From contig NZ_JBOUVX010000001.1 in the NCBI RefSeq assembly GCF_050789285.1, forward strand, positions 620,001 to 684,000: 64,000 nt of DNA, in the 5' to 3' direction. Positions 59,270 through 64,000 of this stretch are shown piece by piece. This DNA comes from CAVPWP01 sp050789285. GTDB taxonomy: Bacteria; Pseudomonadota; Alphaproteobacteria; Rhodobacterales; Rhodobacteraceae. The position numbers were made by a program, and so were the translations under genes. Every line of letters starts with the position of its first letter. The stretch's first letter is position 1. The notes below the pieces were generated by a model. It ran no database searches and was not told where the DNA came from. It was given only the letters and a program-made list of their open reading frames with translations.

Positions 59270-59908
59270 TCAGTCCTGACCCAGCCCCTCGACGAGGGGC
59301 ACGAAACGCACCGGGCGAAGCTCATCATAGTCATAGCCTGTCTCGGTGCGGGTGACCTTGATAAGCCGCTGCACCGCGTCCGACTGCCCGACCGGCACGA
59401 CCATGATACCGCCTGTGCGGAGTTCTGCCAATAAGGGCCCCGGCGGGTCCTCGGCCGCGGCCGTGACGAGGATGCGGTCGAAGGGTGCCTGGTCGGGAAG
59501 GCCCCGGCTTCCATCGGCGGTCAGCGCGGTGATGTTCGTCAGGCCGAGGGCAGCGAAGACCTCTTGCGCCTCGGACACCAGCCGCCGGTGGCGATCGACG
59601 GTATAGACGCGCCGCGCCAGCAGGCTGAGCACCGCCGCCTGATAGCCCGAGCCCGTTCCGACCTCGAGCACCTTGTCGCGCGGCTGCACGTTCAGCGCCT
59701 GGGTCATCAGGCCCACGACCGACGGCTGGCTGATCGTCTGACCGCAGGTGATGGGCAAGGGCGTGTCGTCATAGGCGCGGTCGGCGAACAGGCCCCGCAC
59801 GAAGGCGCGGCGGTCGATCCGTTCCATCGCCTCGAGCACGCGCTTGTCGGTGACGCCGTGCGAGCGCAACTTGAAGAGGAACTGCATCTTGCGTTCCGCG
59901 TCGTCCAT
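59270..59908 (-). CDS. pcm: protein-L-isoaspartate O-methyltransferase
   Basis: 212 residues from ATG 59908. Repairs isoaspartyl residues using SAM. TPLPITCGQTISQPSVVGLM is the family signature, LEVGTGSGYQAAVLS the SAM loop, and ILVTAAAEDPP follows. A GTG three bases upstream (59911) is an alternative start. The ATG overlaps the surE stop by one base (TGATG). Confidence 0.95.
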   Translation of the reverse strand: MDDAERKMQFLFKLRSHGVTDKRVLEAMERIDRRAFVRGLFADRAYDDTPLPITCGQTISQPSVVGLMTQALNVQPRDKVLEVGTGSGYQAAVLSLLARRVYTVDRHRRLVSEAQEVFAALGLTNITALTADGSRGLPDQAPFDRILVTAAAEDPPGPLLAELRTGGIMVVPVGQSDAVQRLIKVTRTETGYDYDELRPVRFVPLVEGLGQD

Positions 59909-60693
59909 CACTCGAGGCGGCTCCGCAGGGTGTCGAGCGTGTCGTGCGCGGTCAGGTCCGCGCGCAGGGGCGTGATCGAGGTGTAGCCGTCAAGGTTCAC
60001 CGCCACGTCGGTGCCCGGCGCGGTCGGCAGGTGCTGCGGCCCGCCCGTGACCCACAGGAACATCCGCCCGGACGGCGAGATGTGCGGCTCGACCCCGAAG
60101 TCGGTTTCCTTGCGCCAGCCCATGGCGGCGACCTTCAGCCCCTTGACCTGGTCGGCGGGGACCGGCGGGAAGTTGACGTTGTAGAACAGCCGGTAGTCTG
60201 CGTCATCCCAGATCGCCCGGTCGAGAAGCGCGCGCACGGTGGCCACACCGGTGGCGGCGGCGGCTTCGAAGGGATCGTCGAGATTGGCGTTGCCCGGGCC
60301 GAAGAACTGGCTCAGCGCGATCGAGCGGATGCCCTGAAGCGCGCCTTCCATCGCGCCGCCGACGGTGCCCGAGTACAGCACGTTCTCGGCGGCGTTGTTG
60401 CCGCGGTTCACGCCCGACAGGATCAGGTCGGGCCGGCGGTCCTTCAGCACCTCGTGGATGCCGGCAAGGATGCAGTCCGCGGGCGAGCCTTCGGCGGCGA
60501 AGCGGTGCGGCGCGATCTCGGCCAGCATGGTGGGGTGGGTGTAGTTGATGCAATGGGCCACGCCCGACTGCTCGAAGGCGGGCGCGACGGTCCAGACCTC
60601 GCCGTCTGGGCCCGCGATCTCGGCGGCGATCGCCTCGAGGGTGATCAGCCCCGGCGCGTTGATGCCGTCGTCATTGGTGATGAGAATGCGCAT
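59908..60693 (-). CDS. surE: 5'/3'-nucleotidase SurE
   Basis: 261 residues. Metal-dependent nucleotidase. MRILITNDDGINAPGL is the N-terminal metal motif (two Asp), with LSGVNRGNNAAENVLYSGTV the second motif, and YNVNFP before the end. First gene of surE-pcm-nlpD, a cluster conserved in proteobacteria. Confidence 0.96.
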   Translation of the reverse strand: MRILITNDDGINAPGLITLEAIAAEIAGPDGEVWTVAPAFEQSGVAHCINYTHPTMLAEIAPHRFAAEGSPADCILAGIHEVLKDRRPDLILSGVNRGNNAAENVLYSGTVGGAMEGALQGIRSIALSQFFGPGNANLDDPFEAAAATGVATVRALLDRAIWDDADYRLFYNVNFPPVPADQVKGLKVAAMGWRKETDFGVEPHISPSGRMFLWVTGGPQHLPTAPGTDVAVNLDGYTSITPLRADLTAHDTLDTLRSRLE

Positions 60694-60720
60694 GCGCTGC
60701 CCGGCCCGTTGTTTTGACCC

Positions 60721-60749
60721 TGCTTAAGCGAGGCGGCCGCGCGCGGCAA
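60721..60749 (-). promoter_or_regulatory. candidate promoter of surE-pcm-nlpD
   Basis: Reverse strand TTGCCG (60749-60744), 17 bases, TAAGCA (60726-60721). Leader about 25 bases. Fair match. Confidence 0.4.
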
Positions 60750-60760
60750 GCGCGTGGCCT

Positions 60761-61423
60761 TCAGACCAGCCCGGCCTCGGTCAGAAGCCGGCGCGCCTCG
60801 TCCAGGGGCGGGGTCAGGGTGGCGCGATCCTCGCCGGGGAAGAAGCGGGCGCGCAGCGCCGTGGCCATGGGGGCAGGGGACAGCACGTCGACGCGCGGGC
60901 CGATCGAGGCGCCCTCGGCCTGCCAGCTGCGCGCCAGGGCCATCTGCGCGGCCTTCGTCGCGCCATAGGCGCCAAAGAACTTCTGGCCTGCGCGGGGGTC
61001 GTCGAAGAACACCGCCCGCCCGGCCTCGGCCGCACGCAGCAGCGGCTCGACATAGGCGATCAGGCGCTGCGCGGCGGTGACGTTGACGTCGAGGCTTTTG
61101 GCCCAGTCCTTGGCGTCGATGTGCGCAAGGGGCGACAGCGGGGCGGCGTGGATCGCGGTATGGGCCCAGAGGTCGACATGCCCCCAGCGGTCGTGGATGC
61201 CCCGGCAGAGCGTCGCCATCGCCTCGGGCACGGTGATGTCCATCGGGGCGAGCGTGGCGCTGCCGCCGGCCGCCTTCACGCGGTCGTCGACTTCTTCCAG
61301 CGCGCCCGTGGTGCGCGCCACGGCGACGATGTGATGCGTGGGCGCCAGGGCTTCCGCCAGCGCGGCGCCCAGCCCGCGCGAGGCCCCGGTGATCAATGCG
61401 ATGCGTGGTGCGGTCTGTGTCAT
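60761..61423 (-). CDS. short-chain dehydrogenase/reductase
   Basis: 220 residues. Cofactor loop ITGASRGLGAALAEALA, active-site YGATK (FGAYGATKAAQMAL) with Tyr and Lys in place. Ser of the tetrad is less clear (AVFFDD replaces the usual Ser-containing strand). Substrate unknown. In the same direction as surE, 67 bases upstream of it, so it may be co-transcribed. Confidence 0.85.
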   Translation of the reverse strand: MTQTAPRIALITGASRGLGAALAEALAPTHHIVAVARTTGALEEVDDRVKAAGGSATLAPMDITVPEAMATLCRGIHDRWGHVDLWAHTAIHAAPLSPLAHIDAKDWAKSLDVNVTAAQRLIAYVEPLLRAAEAGRAVFFDDPRAGQKFFGAYGATKAAQMALARSWQAEGASIGPRVDVLSPAPMATALRARFFPGEDRATLTPPLDEARRLLTEAGLV

Positions 61424-61620
61424 GGGGCGGGGTGATGAGGGCGCGGCCGGGCAAGGTCAATCGGAATTTGCGCGCTGCCCTCGTGGTTCGGGCGGGACAC
61501 CACGCCGCGGCCCCGCCCGAAGGCTTCACACCCGGGGCGCGGCCAGACCCTCTCGGGCCGCTCCCTCCAGGGCCTGTGCGGCCCTGCATCTCAGGTGGGG
61601 CGGCGACGGCGGGTTTTCAT

Positions 61621-61638
61621 GTCACGCGACCGCGTGAC
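61621..61638. terminator. inverted repeat after the dienelactone hydrolase gene
   Basis: GTCACGCG-AC-CGCGTGAC, perfect 8-base arms with a 2-base centre, 8 bases beyond the stop of the reverse-strand gene. No T-run. The rest of 61424-61646 contains only GC-rich sequence without a gene. Confidence 0.45.
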
Positions 61639-61646
61639 CGTCGAGG

Positions 61647-62543
61647 TCAGCCCAGACGCTCGGCGAAGAAGGCAAGCGTCCGGTCCCAGGCAAGGGTCGC
61701 GGCGGCCTCGTCGTAGCGGGGTGTCGTGTCGTTGTGAAAGCCGTGGTTCACGCCGGGATAGACGTATTCGGTGAAGGTCTTGCCGTTGGCGCGCAGCGCC
61801 TCGGCATAGGCTTCGGCGCCGGCGTTGATGCGGTCGTCCAGCCCGGCGTAGTGGATCAGAAGAGGTGCCTCGATCCGGGGCACATCCGCGACCTCGGGCT
61901 GGCGGCCATAGAACGGGACCGAGGCGGCAAGGTCGGGATAGGCCACGGCAAGCGCGTTGCAGACCCCGCCGCCATAGCAGAAGCCGACGCAGCCGACCCG
62001 CCCGGTCGAGCCGTCGTGATCGCGCAGGAACTCGAAGGCGGCGAAGAAATCTGCCATCAGCTTTGCGCCGTCAAGTTGGCCCTGCATCTCGCGCCCCTGG
62101 TCGTCATTGCCGGGATAGCCGCCCAGCGGCGTGAGCCCGTCGGGACCGAAGGCGAGGTAGCCCGCCTTGGCGGTGCGCCGGACCACATCCTCGATATAGG
62201 GGTTCAGGCCGCGGTTCTCGTGGATGACGAGGACCGCGGGCAGGGGGCCCTCGGCGCCCGCGGGTCGGGCCATCAGTCCTCGGATCGTGCCGTGGCCTTC
62301 CGGGCTGTCGTATTCGGCGACCATCGTCTCGATCGCCGGATCGTCGGGGGCGACCTGTTGGGCCAGCGCGTAGTTCGGCGCCAGCTGTTCAAGGATCATT
62401 GCCCCCGTGACGCCCGCGGCGGCATAGCGCCCGGCCTTGGCGATGAAGTCGCGCTTCGACATCTTCCCGTGCACGTAGCCGTCGAAGATCTCGAGGATGC
62501 GGGGGTCGAAGTCGCTGGCTTTCTTGCGGGGCGGGGTCGTCAT
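61647..62543 (-). CDS. dienelactone hydrolase-family protein with Tat-like N-terminus
   Basis: 298 residues. Alpha/beta-hydrolase with nucleophile Cys in VGCVGFCYGGGVCNAL, Asp in IHYAGLDDRINA and His in YPGVNHGFHNDTTPRYD. The first 62 residues hold KMSKRDFIAKAGRYAAAGVT and a hydrophobic stretch, a Tat-type signal with Lys-Arg (30-31) instead of Arg-Arg, ending near ALAQQ. It probably acts outside the cytoplasm. GGAGATC precedes ATG 62543. Substrate unknown. Confidence 0.88.
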   Translation of the reverse strand: MTTPPRKKASDFDPRILEIFDGYVHGKMSKRDFIAKAGRYAAAGVTGAMILEQLAPNYALAQQVAPDDPAIETMVAEYDSPEGHGTIRGLMARPAGAEGPLPAVLVIHENRGLNPYIEDVVRRTAKAGYLAFGPDGLTPLGGYPGNDDQGREMQGQLDGAKLMADFFAAFEFLRDHDGSTGRVGCVGFCYGGGVCNALAVAYPDLAASVPFYGRQPEVADVPRIEAPLLIHYAGLDDRINAGAEAYAEALRANGKTFTEYVYPGVNHGFHNDTTPRYDEAAATLAWDRTLAFFAERLG

Positions 62544-62663
62544 GGCGGATCTCCATCAGGGGCCTTCAGGTCAATCAAGAAGGGTAGCCCCGGGCGCCAA
62601 AGGGTCAGCCCACGATCGCGTGATGCGCGCGCCGGCGCGGACCACCGCCCGCGGGCGGTCGGC

Positions 62664-64000
62664 TTACTCGGCCGCCTTCAGCGTGAAGCCCTGTTCGATC
62701 ATGTCCGAGGGCGCCACCGGGTATTCGCCCGAAAAGCAGGCATCGCAATAGCGCGGGGCCTTCGGATCGCGGCCGGCGGCTTCGCCCACCGCGCGGTAAA
62801 GCCCGTCAAGCGTGATGAACCGCAGCGAGTCGACGCCAAGATGGCTGCGCATTTCGTCCTCGCTCATGGTCGCGGCCAGAAGCTTTTCGCGCTGCGGGGT
62901 GTCGACGCCATAGAAGCAGGGCCAGGCCGTGGGTGGCGAGGCGATGCGGAAATGCACCTCTTTCGCGCCGGCATCCAGGATCATCTCCTTGATCTTGCGG
63001 CTCGTGGTGCCGCGCACGACCGAGTCGTCCACAAGCACCACCCGCTTGCCCCGGATCAGCGCGCGGTTGACGTTCAGCTTCAGCCGGACGCCCATGTTGC
63101 GGATCTGCTCGGTCGGTTCGATGAAGGTGCGCCCGACATACTGGTTGCGGATGATCCCCATCCCGTAGGGGATGCCGCTTTCCCGGGCAAAGCCGATGGC
63201 CGCGGGCGTGCCCGAGTCAGGCACCGGGCAGACGATGTCGGCCTCGGCCGGGGCCTCGCGCGCCAGTTCGATGCCGATGCGTTCGCGCGTCTCGTAGACC
63301 GAGTGCCCGCCAAGAATCGAGTCGGGACGCGAGAAATAGACGTGCTCGAAGATGCAGAAGCGGGGCTTGGCGCGCTCGAACGGGTGGTGCGAGGCAAGCT
63401 TGCCGTCCTCGATCACGACCATTTCGCCGGGCTCGACCTCACGCACGAACTCGGCCCCGATGATGTCAAGCGCGCAGGTCTCGGACGACAGCACCCAGCC
63501 GTCGCCCAACCGGCCAAGCACAAGCGGCCGCACGCCCAGGGGGTCGCGCACGCCGATGAGCTTGGTGCGCGTCATCGCGACGATGGAATAGGCCCCTTCG
63601 ACGCGGCGCAACGCGTCCTTCATCCGTTCGGGCACGGTCCGCTGAAGCGAACGCGCCATCAGGTGGATGATGCATTCGGTGTCCGACGAGGACTGGAAGA
63701 TCGACCCGCGGTCGATCAGTTCGCGCCGAAGCGCCACGGCATTGGTGATATTGCCGTTGTGCGCGATGGCCGCGCCCCCCATCGAGAATTCGCCGAAGAA
63801 GGGCTGGACGTCGCGGATCTGGGTGTTGCCCTTCGACCCGGCGGTGGAATAGCGCACATGCCCGATGGCCAGCGGGCCGGGCAGCGTTTCCATCAGTCGG
63901 GCCGAGGTGAAGTTGTCGCGCACATAGCCGAAGCGGCGGGCCGACTGGAAGCCGGTGGCGGGATCGTGGCTCACGATGCCGCCGGCTTCCTGTCCGCGAT
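62664..64000 (-). CDS. purF: amidophosphoribosyltransferase, partial (N-terminus outside window)
   Basis: 445 codons to the window edge. First step of purine synthesis. The reading frame continues to base 64000 as GQEAGGIVSHDPATGF, so the GTG at 63974 is an internal Val, not a start. Glutaminase: GHVRYSTAG, HNGNITN; PRTase loop VLVDDSVVRGTTSRK; C-terminal CDACFSGEYPV with Fe-S-type Cys residues. The catalytic N-terminal Cys is beyond the right edge. Confidence 0.96.
   Translation of the reverse strand, partial: RGQEAGGIVSHDPATGFQSARRFGYVRDNFTSARLMETLPGPLAIGHVRYSTAGSKGNTQIRDVQPFFGEFSMGGAAIAHNGNITNAVALRRELIDRGSIFQSSSDTECIIHLMARSLQRTVPERMKDALRRVEGAYSIVAMTRTKLIGVRDPLGVRPLVLGRLGDGWVLSSETCALDIIGAEFVREVEPGEMVVIEDGKLASHHPFERAKPRFCIFEHVYFSRPDSILGGHSVYETRERIGIELAREAPAEADIVCPVPDSGTPAAIGFARESGIPYGMGIIRNQYVGRTFIEPTEQIRNMGVRLKLNVNRALIRGKRVVLVDDSVVRGTTSRKIKEMILDAGAKEVHFRIASPPTAWPCFYGVDTPQREKLLAATMSEDEMRSHLGVDSLRFITLDGLYRAVGEAAGRDPKAPRYCDACFSGEYPVAPSDMIEQGFTLKAAE

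Noticed and set aside
63972..63974. GTG at the right end as the purF start
   Set aside because: The frame continues to the window edge as GQEAGGIVSHDP, a conserved internal PurF sequence, so the GTG is a valine codon.

Overview
This GC-rich 64 kb chromosomal window comes from an alphaproteobacterium, very probably a member of the Rhodobacterales (Rhodobacteraceae/Paracoccaceae, roseobacter-like). The evidence is a 14-subunit nuo operon interleaved with small accessory genes, a NuoE with a long C-terminal extension, a DUF5337 gene, the order nuoN-birA-coaX-rnj, and a leucine-degradation operon of ivd/mcc/hmgL type. Genes are densely packed, mostly with start/stop overlaps of ATGA, GTGA or TGATG type. 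I saw no rRNA, tRNA, CRISPR array, transposon, integrase or prophage.

Region 1 (1-11.9 kb) is housekeeping: the 5' part of cydA, pepT, moaA, a small lipoprotein, an acyl-CoA synthetase, an HNH nuclease with a probable PUA/EVE-like N-terminal domain, the operon glmU-glmS-alkD, a phosphoglycolate phosphatase and a DegT-type aminotransferase.

Region 2 (11.9-20.4 kb) is a leucine/isovalerate catabolic operon (ivd, mccB, mccA, hmgL, methylglutaconyl-CoA hydratase). Four unrelated small genes (DUF1622, LprI/DUF1311, ASCH, membrane-anchored nuclease) sit inside it. A textbook promoter followed at once by a perfect 16-bp palindrome precedes the first gene. A 747-residue RTX/glycine-rich secreted protein converges on the operon's end.

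Region 3 (22.7-45.6 kb) is nuoABCDEFGHIJKLMN for respiratory complex I, with nine insertions: a sulfotransferase, a membrane protein, an internally duplicated secreted Cys protein, a membrane protein with a helix-hairpin-helix (H3TH-like) domain that is also fused to NuoE, DUF5337, DUF3291, a lipoprotein, a Cys-less CMD-like protein, and spacer hairpins. It continues into birA, coaX, rnj and a second gph. BirA is the likely ligase for the biotin subunit MccA of region 2.

Region 4 (45.6-55.3 kb) holds rhlE, a 412-bp intergenic stretch with the rhlE promoter, prfC, a SnoaL-like protein, an SDR without the canonical catalytic Tyr/Lys, a two-domain UspA, an orphan ABC ATPase, a small YvlD/holin-like membrane protein, a divergent Lrp regulator/LysE exporter pair, and a WYL-type regulator coupled to an antibiotic-monooxygenase-like gene behind a clear operator.

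Region 5 (55.4-64 kb) holds tatABC with a DUF815 ATPase, the convergent surE-pcm-nlpD operon, an SDR, a dienelactone hydrolase and the 3' part of purF. Both window ends cut genes (cydA lacks its C-terminus, purF its N-terminus).
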